Below are positions 8,475 to 15,842 of a DNA stretch of 22,484 nt, piece by piece. Location of the stretch: positions 1 through 22,484 of the forward strand of contig DASSTJ010000139.1 in the NCBI GenBank assembly GCA_035707965.1. The letters run 5' to 3'. The position numbers and the translations under genes were made by a program. The first letter of the stretch is position 1. Each line of letters begins with the position of its first letter. This stretch comes from DASSTJ01 sp035707965. GTDB lineage: Bacteria; Actinomycetota; Actinomycetes; Actinomycetales; Angustibacteraceae. The notes beneath the pieces are model-generated. The model had not been told where the DNA came from, did not search any database, and saw only the letters and a program-made list of their open reading frames with translations.

Positions 8475-8497
8475 TGCCGGGACCTTCGGCCCTGGCA
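8475..8497 (+). terminator. hairpin after the catabolic operon
   Basis: Fourteen bases after the CitE-like stop codon, TGCCGGG and CCTGGCA-type arms can fold. The stem has seven pairs (one G-U), an A-C mismatch, then two more pairs closing a TTC loop. There is no U-tract, as is common for actinobacterial terminators. It sits where the left operon should end and before the promoter region of the chemoreceptor. Confidence 0.45.
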
Positions 8498-8565
8498 GAG
8501 ACGTGGAGAATCCGCCTGATCAATTGAGCTGTCCACCACTTGGCAGGTCTTGCGCACCAGCGATG

Positions 8566-8592
8566 CTCAGGTCTCGTCACGGTCGCCGATGC
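8566..8592 (+). promoter_or_regulatory. candidate sigma-28 (FliA-type) promoter of the chemoreceptor
   Basis: CTCA at 8566-8569, a 15-nt spacer and GCCGATGC at 8585-8592. The flagellar sigma-28 consensus is TAAA-N15-GCCGATAA, so the spacing is exact, the first six -10 bases match, and the -35 and the last two -10 bases deviate. It lies about 92 nt upstream of the MCP start, the gene class most often transcribed by this sigma factor. Confidence 0.4.
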
Positions 8593-8683
8593 GGAGAGCA
8601 GCGACGGGTTGGGGGTGCTGCCCCTGGGCGTCGAGACCTGTTGGTGTGGCCGCCCGTGATCAACCACGTCGGCGGCTCGTGCG

Positions 8684-10348
8684 ATGAATGCCGCGAAGGG
8701 ATGGTCCGAGCCAGTGAAGACACGCCAGATCACCGAATTGCCGTCGAAGACCCCAGATAGGTCACGTCGTCTGGTCTCGAACCGAGGTGTGCGCACCAAG
8801 ATCTTGGGTGCCGTCGGTTCCTTGGGTGTGGTCGCCGTGGTGGTCGGTGGGGTCGCTGTGAACGAGATCAACGCGCTCGACCACGACACGAAGGCCGTCG
8901 CGCAGCTGATGGAGCGCATCAGCTTCGATCGCGCCGTGGTGGAGGCCGGCCAGGTCCAGGCTCGACTGGTGGTCGCCCAGATGGCGTCGGCCGAGGACGC
9001 CGAGAAGGCGGCCTACCTTCAGCAGCTGAAGGACGTCGACGCCGAGGTGGACGCCGCGCTGAGCAGGGTGCAGGCGGCCGGCGGTGCGAGGGTCATGCCC
9101 TCCTGGCCCGCGCTCGTCGACCGCTGGCGCACCTGGCAGCAGGTGCGCGACAGCGCCCTGGTCCCGGCAGCCATGGCTGGTGACGGGGCGGCTTACCAGA
9201 GCGCGGCCGCCTCGAAGGGACAGCCGGCCGTCGACGCCTACCAGGCAGAGCTGACGACCACTGAGAAGGAGCTGCGCGCTGAGGCGAGCCGGCTCTCGAG
9301 GCTGGCAGACTCTGGCGCCGCCAAGAGCCGGGTGACGATCGTGGCGGCGCTGGGCGTCGGGCTGGCTCTGGCCAGCGCCCTGGCCGTGTACGTGGCCGCC
9401 GGGATCATCGGGTCACTGCGCCGGGTGCAGGTCGCCTTGACGGCCATGGCAGGCGGTGACCTCACCGCCAGGGCCGAGGTGGACAACGCGGACGAGATCG
9501 GGCGGATGGCGGAGGATCTGGCCAAGGCTCAGGAGTCGGTGCGGGCGGTGGTCGAGCAGGTCGCGCGATCCAGTGAGGCGGTGTCCTCCTCGTCAGAGGA
9601 GCTGTCTGCTGCGTCGACGCAGATCGCAGCCGGCGCGGAGGAGACCAGCGTTCAGGCGAACGTGGTCGCTGCCGCCGCCGAGCAGGTCTCACACAACGTG
9701 CAGACCGTCGCTACGGGCGCGGAGGAGATGTCCGCCTCCATCCAGGAGATCTCTCAGTCGGCGAACGAGGCCGCGCGGGTCGCCCACGACGCAGTTGCGG
9801 CGGTGCAGACCGCGAGCGGCATCATCGCCCAGTTGGACGGCTCGTCGACAGAGATCGGCGCGGTAGTCCGGGTGATCACCTCGATCGCGGAGCAGACCAA
9901 CCTGCTCGCGCTGAACGCCACGATCGAGGCGGCTCGCGCCGGGGAGGCGGGGAAGGGTTTCGCCGTTGTCGCTGGTGAGGTCAAGGAGCTGGCGCAGGAG
10001 ACCGCACGTGCCACGGGCGACATCGCCGGGCGGGTGGAGGCGATCCAGAGCGACAGCCGCGCTGCGGCGGAGGCGATGGCACGCGTGTCAGAGATCATTT
10101 CCGCGATCGACGGCTACCAGCTGACCATCGCCTCTGCGGTCGAGGAGCAGACCGCGACCACGACGGAGATGTCGCGCAACGTCGTGGAGGCTGCGGGCGG
10201 CTCGGGACAGATCGCCGAGAACATCGTCGGGGTGGCTGGGGCCAGCTCGTCGACGTCCGAGGCAGTGTCACAGTCGCGCATCGCGATCGACGAGCTGGCT
10301 CGCCTGGCAGCCGAGCTGCACGATGAGATCACTCGGTTCACCTACTGA
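8684..10348 (+). CDS. methyl-accepting chemotaxis protein (4-helix-bundle sensor, HAMP, MA domain)
   Basis: A membrane chemoreceptor (554 aa) that signals to CheA/CheW. Domain order: cytoplasmic N-terminus; TM1 about 39-59 (ILGAVGSLGVVAVVVGG); an extracellular alpha-helical sensor of about 155 residues resembling the four-helix-bundle MCP domain; TM2 about 217-243; HAMP about 243-296 (MAGGDLTARAEVDNADEIGRM); and a long coiled-coil signalling domain. The highly conserved hairpin tip lies at about 394-444 (EQTNLLALNATIEAARAGE and the following GKGFAVVA). The start is uncertain. The ATG at 8684 has no clear ribosome-binding site, and GTG 8714 is an in-frame alternative. No C-terminal CheR-binding pentapeptide is seen. 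It lies directly upstream of a cyclic-di-GMP phosphodiesterase gene, so motility and c-di-GMP control may be co-expressed. The ligand is unknown. Confidence 0.94.
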   Translation: MNAAKGWSEPVKTRQITELPSKTPDRSRRLVSNRGVRTKILGAVGSLGVVAVVVGGVAVNEINALDHDTKAVAQLMERISFDRAVVEAGQVQARLVVAQMASAEDAEKAAYLQQLKDVDAEVDAALSRVQAAGGARVMPSWPALVDRWRTWQQVRDSALVPAAMAGDGAAYQSAAASKGQPAVDAYQAELTTTEKELRAEASRLSRLADSGAAKSRVTIVAALGVGLALASALAVYVAAGIIGSLRRVQVALTAMAGGDLTARAEVDNADEIGRMAEDLAKAQESVRAVVEQVARSSEAVSSSSEELSAASTQIAAGAEETSVQANVVAAAAEQVSHNVQTVATGAEEMSASIQEISQSANEAARVAHDAVAAVQTASGIIAQLDGSSTEIGAVVRVITSIAEQTNLLALNATIEAARAGEAGKGFAVVAGEVKELAQETARATGDIAGRVEAIQSDSRAAAEAMARVSEIISAIDGYQLTIASAVEEQTATTTEMSRNVVEAAGGSGQIAENIVGVAGASSSTSEAVSQSRIAIDELARLAAELHDEITRFTY

Positions 10349-10451
10349 GCGCGGGAGTGGCCGCACAGCGGCGTCGGACGTCGCGGCGTGCGTGCACCTG
10401 GAGACGACCAGCCGATTGGTCTCTCCCGGGAGCGCCTCAAGATCCAATACT

Positions 10452-11801
10452 GTGGCCAAGGTGCCGAACGTCCGCCCACCTGAGGCTGTCAGGGGCAAGA
10501 GCGTCACGAAGGTCCCGTTCACCCTGCTGGCCGTGCTGGTCGTGGTCACCGTGATCCTGATCTGGCTGCAGCTGCTGGCGCGGTTCACGGGCCGGTGGAC
10601 GGGTGCCGACGTGCACCTGGCCTGGCTGCTGACAGCGGCGTCGGTGGTCCTGCTGCTCGCGACGGTGGTGATGCACCGCGCGCGCAGCCGCGCGATTGCG
10701 GCGAGCGAGCTCACCGGCTGGCGGCTTGGCGCGTTCATGAGCGCCTCCAACGAGGTCGCCTGGGAGACGACGGCCGACGGCGTGATCACCTTCGCCGGTC
10801 CCCACCTGAAGGAGATCCTGGGCTACGAGCCCTGCGAGGTTATCGGGTCCAACAGCGCTGACCTGCTCGGACCGGGGCAGTTCCAGCGTCTGCAGCAGCT
10901 GCGCGCCCAGGCGGTCACGACCACCAAGGGCTGGACCGACCAGCCCCTGGTCTACGTCAGCAAGGCGGGCGAGCTGACCCGGCTGTCGACCAGTGCTCTG
11001 CTGCGGCAGGATCGCGACGGCGCCCCCGTCGGGTTCACCGGCATCCTGCGCCGCACCGACATCCCCAGGCTCGAGGAGACCGAGCGCCAGGCGATCACCC
11101 GACGGGTGCAGGACGTCCTGGTCCACGGCGGCCTCGAGATCGCCCTGCAGCCGATCATCGACACCGCGACCGGGACCCTCATCGGCGCTGAGGCGCTGTC
11201 CCGGTTCCCCCGGCACCCGCACATCACGCCCGACCGCTGGTTCGACGAGGCTGCCCACGTGGGACTGGGTGCGGACCTCGAGCTGCTCGCCATCACCGCG
11301 GCCCTGACCAGCGCTGCTCGGCTGCCCGTCTCGGCCTACCTGTCGATCAACACCTCGCCGGCAACCCTGGCGACCGGACGGATCCGTCACGTCATCGAGC
11401 AGTCCGACTGGCCGGCACGGCAGGTGATCGTCGAGATCACCGAGCACGCGTCAGTCGACCATTATGAGGACCTACGCCCGGCGATCAGCGACCTCCGCTC
11501 TCGCGGCGTACGGCTCGCCGTCGACGACGCCGGCTCGGGCTACGCCTCGTTCCGGCACATCCTCGAGCTGCAGCCGGACTACATCAAGCTCGACCGCCAG
11601 ATCGTCGAGGGCATCGACCGGGACCCTGCCAAACGCGCCCTGGTCGTCGCCCTGGTCGCCTTCGCGCGCGAGGTCGACGCCAGCATCGTCGCCGAAGGCA
11701 TCGAGAACAATGACGAGCTGAGCACGATCGCCAAGCTCGGCGTCCACGCGGCTCAGGGCTACCACATCGGCGTACCCGCACTCACCGGGGCTCTGGCCTG
11801 A
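10452..11801 (+). CDS. membrane PAS-EAL cyclic-di-GMP phosphodiesterase
   Basis: Probably hydrolyses cyclic-di-GMP. Two adjacent membrane segments (about 21-43 and 54-74) precede a PAS-like domain (about 91-202; WETTADGVITF, LGYEPCEVIG) and a complete EAL domain (about 217-447). The catalytic signature is intact: EALSRF, the metal-ligand Asn in INTSPATL, EITEH, DDAGSGYAS followed by LQPDYIKLDRQIV, VAEGIE and AAQGYHIG. The usual DDFGTG loop reads DDAGSG, a mild change. There is no GGDEF domain, so a dedicated phosphodiesterase is expected. The frame is open back into the MCP gene; GTG 10392 and GTG 10452 are both possible starts and neither has a good ribosome-binding site, so the 5' end is tentative. 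It follows the MCP gene by about 100 nt and probably shares its transcript. Confidence 0.9.
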   Translation: MAKVPNVRPPEAVRGKSVTKVPFTLLAVLVVVTVILIWLQLLARFTGRWTGADVHLAWLLTAASVVLLLATVVMHRARSRAIAASELTGWRLGAFMSASNEVAWETTADGVITFAGPHLKEILGYEPCEVIGSNSADLLGPGQFQRLQQLRAQAVTTTKGWTDQPLVYVSKAGELTRLSTSALLRQDRDGAPVGFTGILRRTDIPRLEETERQAITRRVQDVLVHGGLEIALQPIIDTATGTLIGAEALSRFPRHPHITPDRWFDEAAHVGLGADLELLAITAALTSAARLPVSAYLSINTSPATLATGRIRHVIEQSDWPARQVIVEITEHASVDHYEDLRPAISDLRSRGVRLAVDDAGSGYASFRHILELQPDYIKLDRQIVEGIDRDPAKRALVVALVAFAREVDASIVAEGIENNDELSTIAKLGVHAAQGYHIGVPALTGALA

Positions 11802-11821
11802 CATGCCGTGGTGCCATCAGA

Positions 11822-12058
11822 GGTCTGCTCGCCTACGTCGACCTCCAGCGCCTCTCCCGTGCCGACGCGACGCGCCGCCCGCCGTGGGTGGACCCACGAC
11901 GAGGCCGGTTCACGGTCGGCGCAGCCGTTTGGCGGATCGCGCCGACTCACCCGCACCCCTCCACCGCCGGCGAACCCGCCGCCGTTCAGATGGCCGTCGG
12001 CCCCTTCATCTCGCTGGTCGACCGCGCCAGGGACGCCCTCACCGGCTCGGGCCGTTGA
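11822..12058 (+). pseudogene. coding-like stretch without a convincing start (possible gene remnant or small ORF)
   Basis: Between the EAL gene and the convergent SGNH gene, the + frame starting at 11822 is open for 78 codons to a TGA at 12056-12058. Its third codon positions are almost entirely G or C, like real genes here. The translation has a plausible composition (LLAYVDLQRLSRADATRRP, then FTVGAAVWRIAP and VGPFISLVDRARDAL). No ATG, GTG or TTG with a ribosome-binding site opens it; the first in-frame GTG is at 11888 and would give 56 residues. I do not recognise the sequence. It may be the 3' end of a decayed gene, a small protein, or chance in GC-rich DNA. Confidence 0.25.
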
Positions 12059-12064
12059 CGCCGC

Positions 12065-12940
12065 CTACCTGGCGGGGGTCTCGGGTGTCGCGGTGAGCAG
12101 CGCTTCCGCGATGACGCGGTGCCCCGCGGCGTTCGGGTGGTCGCCGTCTCCGGCGAGCAGGGCGGTGGGGTCGTCGGCTCCGTCTCCCTTGAACGCTGCG
12201 TAGAGGTCGACCGGCACGGCGCCTGTTGCGCGCGCGGCAGCCGCGATGCGCTCGTTGAGTCGCCGGGTCAGACCGTCGCTCCACCGCAGGTACTCCTGCC
12301 CGCGGTCGGCGGCAGCGACGTCGCCGTCCTCGAACACGTTCCAGTACGTGGTCACCAGCACCAGGGTGCGGCGACCGCCGCGGAGCTGGTCGATCGCCGC
12401 GAGCGTGGCCTGGATGGTGCGGCCCACCCGGTCGAGGTCGGTCGTGCCACAGGTGCCGCCGCACGTCCGCTCGTCCTGTCCGGAGCCGTCGTCCCAGGCG
12501 TGCAGTGCCGGCATCAGGTCGTTCGCGCCGATCGTCACCAGGACGACGTCCGCCGACGCGATGTCCGCACGCTCGGTGCCGTCGTCCTCCACGGCGGCGA
12601 GCAGGCCGTCGCTGGTCAGCCCGCCTTGGCCGAGGTTCGTCGCTCGGGTGGTCCGGTGCCACCGCCTGCTCAGCCCCTCGGCGTACAGGTCGACGAAGTC
12701 CTCGCAGTCGCAAGCGGTTCCTGCGGTCACCGAGTCACCCAGGCCGACCACCTGCAGCGGGCGAGGCGGCGACGACGGGCGCGAGACGGGCGCGGGCGCC
12801 GCCGCCGCGGATCGTGACGCAGCGGGAGGGGACGCCGTCGCGCCGGAGCAACCGGTGAGAAGGAGAGCGACCACGACGAGCGCGGGAGCCCCCAGGGCGC
12901 GAGCGCGCGTCGTCAGGCGCGCGGCGCGGCGCGGCGTCAC
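12065..12940 (-). CDS. SGNH/GDSL-family hydrolase lipoprotein
   Basis: An exported esterase/lipase-type hydrolase (291 aa). The N-terminus is basic, then hydrophobic, ending in a lipobox (LLLTGC, Cys31), so a cell-surface lipoprotein is expected. A low-complexity Ala/Pro/Ser linker (32-60) precedes the catalytic domain. All four SGNH blocks are visible: Ser70 in GLGDSVTAG, the Gly block NLGQGG (102-107), Asn140 in IGAND, and the D-x-x-H pair D265/H268 in GDGDHPNAAGH. GTG start 22 nt after the UbiA stop, so it is the last gene of the - strand unit. In context it might remove acyl or acetyl groups from an envelope glycan or glycolipid; the substrate is inference. Confidence 0.9.
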   Translation of the reverse strand: MTPRRAARLTTRARALGAPALVVVALLLTGCSGATASPPAASRSAAAAPAPVSRPSSPPRPLQVVGLGDSVTAGTACDCEDFVDLYAEGLSRRWHRTTRATNLGQGGLTSDGLLAAVEDDGTERADIASADVVLVTIGANDLMPALHAWDDGSGQDERTCGGTCGTTDLDRVGRTIQATLAAIDQLRGGRRTLVLVTTYWNVFEDGDVAAADRGQEYLRWSDGLTRRLNERIAAAARATGAVPVDLYAAFKGDGADDPTALLAGDGDHPNAAGHRVIAEALLTATPETPAR

Positions 12941-12962
12941 GCCCGGTCCGACGCCAGGAGTG

Positions 12963-13877
12963 TCACGCGAGGTAGAGGCCTCCGGTCAGCAGGGCGCACC
13001 AGACCACTGCGCAGCCGAGGATCGTCGGGTCGGCGACGGAGCGTTCCGGGCGTTCGCCGTGCCCGCGGTCGACGAGCAGCAGGTAGCGCAGCAGCGCGAC
13101 GAGCAGGGGCAGCACCGACACCGCGAGCAGGGACCGGAGGGTGTCGCCTGGCTGAGGCTGGAACGCCCACATCGCGTAGGCGAGGACCGTGCCGCCCAGC
13201 GACATGGTGACCACCTGGTCCAGCCACCCGAGGGAGTACTGGCCCAGCGCGTCCCGGGCAGTGACGACCCCGGACGTCGAGGCAGAGAGCTCAGCTCGCC
13301 GCTTGGCGCAGACCAGGAAGAGCGAGCCGAACAGTGCGACGAGCAGGAACCAGCTCGAGACGACGACGTGGACGGCCGCCGCGCCGGCGAGAGCGCGCAG
13401 CACGAACCCGACGGCGACGGTCACGACGTCCAGGACGGGAACCCGCCGGGTCCGCAGCACGTAGACGCCGCTGCTGACCAGGTAGGCGCCGACCACCGTC
13501 AGCGTCAGCCAGCCCAGGAGAGCAGAGACAGCGAGACCGGCAGCGGCGCACGCGGTGGCGAGTCCGAGTGCGGTCGGCACCGACACGGCGCCGCTGGCCA
13601 CCGGACGTGACCGCTTGAGCGGGTGCACCCGGTCACCGGCTGCGTCGACGACGTCGTTGCTGGCGTAGACCGCGCACGACGCGAACGTGAACGCCACCGC
13701 TGCGGACAGCGCGCGCCCCAGCTGGTGCGGCTGCGTCAGGATCCCTGCCGCTCCTGGGGCAGCCAGGCACAGGAGGTTCTTCGGCCACTGGCCGGGCCGC
13801 AGCAGGCTGACCATCGCGGTCAGGTGACCACGCGATCCGTGGCTCGGCCGAAGCCGGCTGTCGGCGGCCCTCAGCAT
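12963..13877 (-). CDS. ubiA: UbiA-family decaprenyl-phosphate phosphoribosyltransferase (DPPR synthase)
   Basis: Integral membrane transferase that attaches 5-phosphoribose (from PRPP) to decaprenyl phosphate, the first committed step of DPA synthesis; the mycobacterial example is Rv3806c. The segment LLRPGQWPKNLL (25-36) and the Asp-rich motif NDVVDAAGDRVHPLK (74-88) match the DPPR-synthase form of UbiA (ND-x2-D-x3-D-x2-HP-x-K). AKRRAEL follows, and WAFQPQ lies near the C-terminal third. The protein is rich in hydrophobic helices throughout. ATG 13877 (304 aa) is chosen because it lies 13 nt after the preceding stop. GTG 13901 (overlapping that gene) and ATG 13814 (just before the conserved RPGQWPKN) are alternatives. 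The dprE1/dprE2 neighbours strongly support the assignment. Confidence 0.88.
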   Translation of the reverse strand: MLRAADSRLRPSHGSRGHLTAMVSLLRPGQWPKNLLCLAAPGAAGILTQPHQLGRALSAAVAFTFASCAVYASNDVVDAAGDRVHPLKRSRPVASGAVSVPTALGLATACAAAGLAVSALLGWLTLTVVGAYLVSSGVYVLRTRRVPVLDVVTVAVGFVLRALAGAAAVHVVVSSWFLLVALFGSLFLVCAKRRAELSASTSGVVTARDALGQYSLGWLDQVVTMSLGGTVLAYAMWAFQPQPGDTLRSLLAVSVLPLLVALLRYLLLVDRGHGERPERSVADPTILGCAVVWCALLTGGLYLA

Positions 13878-13890
13878 GACGACAGCCCGA

Positions 13891-15006
13891 TCACGGCGCA
13901 CTCACGGCTGTCAGGTAGAGGAAGTCGCGCTGGTCCGTCTTGAGGTACCGACGCGACGACGACGCCATGGTGGACAGCAGTCGCCGCATGACCACCTGGT
14001 CGCCGTGCCGGGCCACGACGGCGTTGAAGCTCACCATGTCGGTGTGGATGTCGAGCTCCATGCCCTCGACGACGCCCAGCCGTGCCATGGCGTCGGCGAA
14101 CGTGGACAGGCGCATCGAGCGGCCCGCCACGTAGATGAGGTCCCCGGCCTGGTCGACGCCGATGCCGGAGCGCCACGTGTACTCGAACTGGCTGTGCGCT
14201 GACCCCCACCGGCCATGGGCGTTGCTCGTCAGCCCCGCCACCGGACGCCCGCCCGTGACGACGAGGTCGAGGTTCTGCCGGATGGCTGCGACGTCGGCGG
14301 CGGGACCCACGTCGTGCCCCCACGCGCCGACGCGCCATCCACCGGCGCGGGTGATCACCAGGCTGGCCCGGCCGTTCACCAACGGCACCTGCGGCGACCT
14401 CCCGACCTCCCAGCCGCCGTGGGAGTCCTTCATCTTGAAGCCGGCGTTGAACGTCGCGAGCAAGGTCCCGAGAGCGGACGACGGGACTCTGCCGGTCGCG
14501 TTGGGGTCGGGCACCGGCTCCCGGGTCCCGCCGACGAGGTGCAGGCGTGCCACGCCGGCAGGCACCAGAACCGCGGCGGCCACGACAGGGGGATGGCGAG
14601 GGTCCGGGCGCACCCACGTCTGCCACATCCGGCCGCCGACGCCCAGCGGCCGCCACACCCCCTCGCCGGGGGCGGGGCTCAGGGTGGTGACCAGCCTGAC
14701 ACGAGGCGCGCCCAGGGGCAGCAAGGAGCCCGCACGGTGCTGGACCGCCCGCCCGACCGCAGGGGCAGACAGTGCGTCCTGAGGCCGGCCCGACGTCGCC
14801 GGCGCCTGCCGCGAGTAGTACCAGCTCTCGATCGCGTCGACGACGCCCCCGCCTCCGTGGTCGCGCACCCACTCCACGGACCTGTCGGACCAGCTGGCGC
14901 TGCCGGGATACGTGAGCGCCCGCACGTAGGAGGTCCCGGTCACGAGCAGCAGCGCCGCGACCGCGGTCACGACGGCCTGACGGCGTCGTCGGCGTGCGTG
15001 GCGCAT
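13891..15006 (-). CDS. phosphodiester glycosidase family (NAGPA-like) exported protein
   Basis: A 371-aa protein with a basic N-terminus and one hydrophobic segment (about 9-27), so exported or membrane-anchored. The C-terminal half resembles the phosphodiester-glycosidase/NAGPA-like family: TFNAGFKMKDSHGGW, then VTGGRPVAG, WRSGIGVDQAGDLIYVAG and GVVEGMELDIHTDMVSFNAV. In many members the last element reads D-G-G-G-S-S/T; here it is DIHTDMV, a subfamily variant. ATG 15006 has GGGAG 5 nt upstream. It carries its own YCTCAG-N5-CCTCAG promoter box, in a 71-nt gap after dprE2, and leads into ubiA. A role in cleaving or remodelling sugar-phosphodiester bonds in an envelope glycan is plausible but inferred. 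Confidence 0.82.
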   Translation of the reverse strand: MRHARRRRRQAVVTAVAALLLVTGTSYVRALTYPGSASWSDRSVEWVRDHGGGGVVDAIESWYYSRQAPATSGRPQDALSAPAVGRAVQHRAGSLLPLGAPRVRLVTTLSPAPGEGVWRPLGVGGRMWQTWVRPDPRHPPVVAAAVLVPAGVARLHLVGGTREPVPDPNATGRVPSSALGTLLATFNAGFKMKDSHGGWEVGRSPQVPLVNGRASLVITRAGGWRVGAWGHDVGPAADVAAIRQNLDLVVTGGRPVAGLTSNAHGRWGSAHSQFEYTWRSGIGVDQAGDLIYVAGRSMRLSTFADAMARLGVVEGMELDIHTDMVSFNAVVARHGDQVVMRRLLSTMASSSRRYLKTDQRDFLYLTAVSAP

Positions 15007-15033
15007 GGTCGCTCCCGAGGGCTGAGGGCCTCC

Positions 15034-15067
15034 AGGACACCCCGCCGCTCCTGAGGATCGTCTGAGG
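15034..15067 (-). promoter_or_regulatory. direct-repeat operator plus -10 upstream of the phosphodiester-glycosidase gene
   Basis: On the - strand CTCAG-ACGATC-CTCAG (15066 down to 15051, preceded by C) has an 11-bp repeat period. After 11 nt comes TGTCCT (15039-15034) in -10 position. A start near 15027 would leave a leader of about 20 nt containing GGGAG. Two further copies of the box lie in this window in the same arrangement. A bulged GC-rich hairpin overlaps the same bases. Confidence 0.65.
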
Positions 15068-15077
15068 CGGCGCACCG

Positions 15078-15842
15078 TCACGCGAGCGACTTCGGGAGGA
15101 GGGCGCGTGGGACGGCTCGAAGCACCCGCATGGCGGTCGCCATCGTGGACGGCGACCAGATGATGGTGCGCCCGGCCGCGATCCCGGCCACGACGTCCTC
15201 CGCGACCTGCTCGGGGTCCCTCGTCAGCGGTGGCTGCGGCAGGCCTCGCGTCATGGCGGTCCGCACGTGGCCTGGCCGCACGACGTGGATCGACACGTCG
15301 CCCGCACGCCGCGCCGCGATCCGCGCGAGCTGGTCGAGGCCCTGCTTGGCGACCGAGTACGCGGCGATGCCTTGCCGTGGCCTCGTCGCCGATGCCGAGG
15401 AGACGACGACCACGCGTCCACCTCTCGGGACCAGGTGCTCGACGCTCGCGACCAGGACACCGGCCGGCGCGACCAGGTTGACGGTGAGGGCGTCCTCGCA
15501 CGAGGCGGCGGCATCGGCGTCCTCGCCGTCGAGGAGACCGCCGCTGAGGCAGCCGACGGCGATGACGACCAGGTCCAGCGACCGGCCGCACAGGACGGCG
15601 GCGTCGTCGATCACGGCAGACGGCCGCGCCCGGTCGCGAGCATCCCAGTCGAGCTCGTGCACCTGGTGGTCCGCCGACATCGCGGCGGCGACGGCGCTGC
15701 GACGGCTCGACGGGCGACCCGCGAGGACGACGTGACTGCCGCGCGCCGGCAGCAGTGCCGTGAAGATCGCGGCGCCCAGGTCGGACGAGCCGCCGACGAG
15801 CAGGCCCGCCTGAACCGGAGGTCGCACGAGGTGCTGGCTCAT
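15078..15842 (-). CDS. dprE2: decaprenylphosphoryl-2-keto-beta-D-erythro-pentose reductase DprE2
   Basis: NAD(P)H-dependent short-chain dehydrogenase that completes epimerisation of decaprenylphosphoryl-ribose to -arabinose after DprE1. It is 254 aa long, the same as the mycobacterial enzyme. The dinucleotide loop is GGSSDLG (17-23), Asn122 lies in TVNLVAP, the catalytic Ser is S148/S149 (VVVVSSASA), and the Y-x3-K pair is Y162/K166 (YSVAKQGLD). VRPGHVRTAM and a C-terminal VPRALLP are also typical. The start overlaps the dprE1 stop (ATGA), as expected for enzymes acting as a pair. Taken alone it is an ordinary SDR; the specific name rests on the adjacent DprE1 and UbiA homologues. Confidence 0.88.
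   Translation of the reverse strand: MSQHLVRPPVQAGLLVGGSSDLGAAIFTALLPARGSHVVLAGRPSSRRSAVAAAMSADHQVHELDWDARDRARPSAVIDDAAVLCGRSLDLVVIAVGCLSGGLLDGEDADAAASCEDALTVNLVAPAGVLVASVEHLVPRGGRVVVVSSASATRPRQGIAAYSVAKQGLDQLARIAARRAGDVSIHVVRPGHVRTAMTRGLPQPPLTRDPEQVAEDVVAGIAAGRTIIWSPSTMATAMRVLRAVPRALLPKSLA

Noticed and set aside
8503..8760. Short + strand frame (85 codons) starting in the MCP leader region
   Set aside because: It overlaps the MCP start in another frame, has low-complexity Arg/Pro content and no recognisable motif.
8446..8919. Open - strand frame of about 157 codons covering the gap before the MCP gene
   Set aside because: It overlaps the 5' part of the MCP gene and the CitE-like stop, has no ribosome-binding site and a composition typical of antisense frames in GC-rich DNA.
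11883..11898. CGTGGGT/ACCCACG inverted repeat after the EAL gene as a terminator
   Set aside because: With a minimal loop the stem is only 6 bp with no U-tract, it is over 80 nt past the stop codon, and it lies inside the coding-like stretch.
12119..13610. Long + strand open frames opposite the SGNH and UbiA genes
   Set aside because: Both - strand genes have full catalytic motifs; the + frames are antisense shadows with Arg/Ser-rich, motif-free translations.
15022..15026. Extra CTGAG half-site near the phosphodiester-glycosidase start, and single CTCAG/CTGAG copies elsewhere (for example 18122, 21835)
   Set aside because: They lack a partner at 11 bp; single 5-mers are expected often by chance in this composition.
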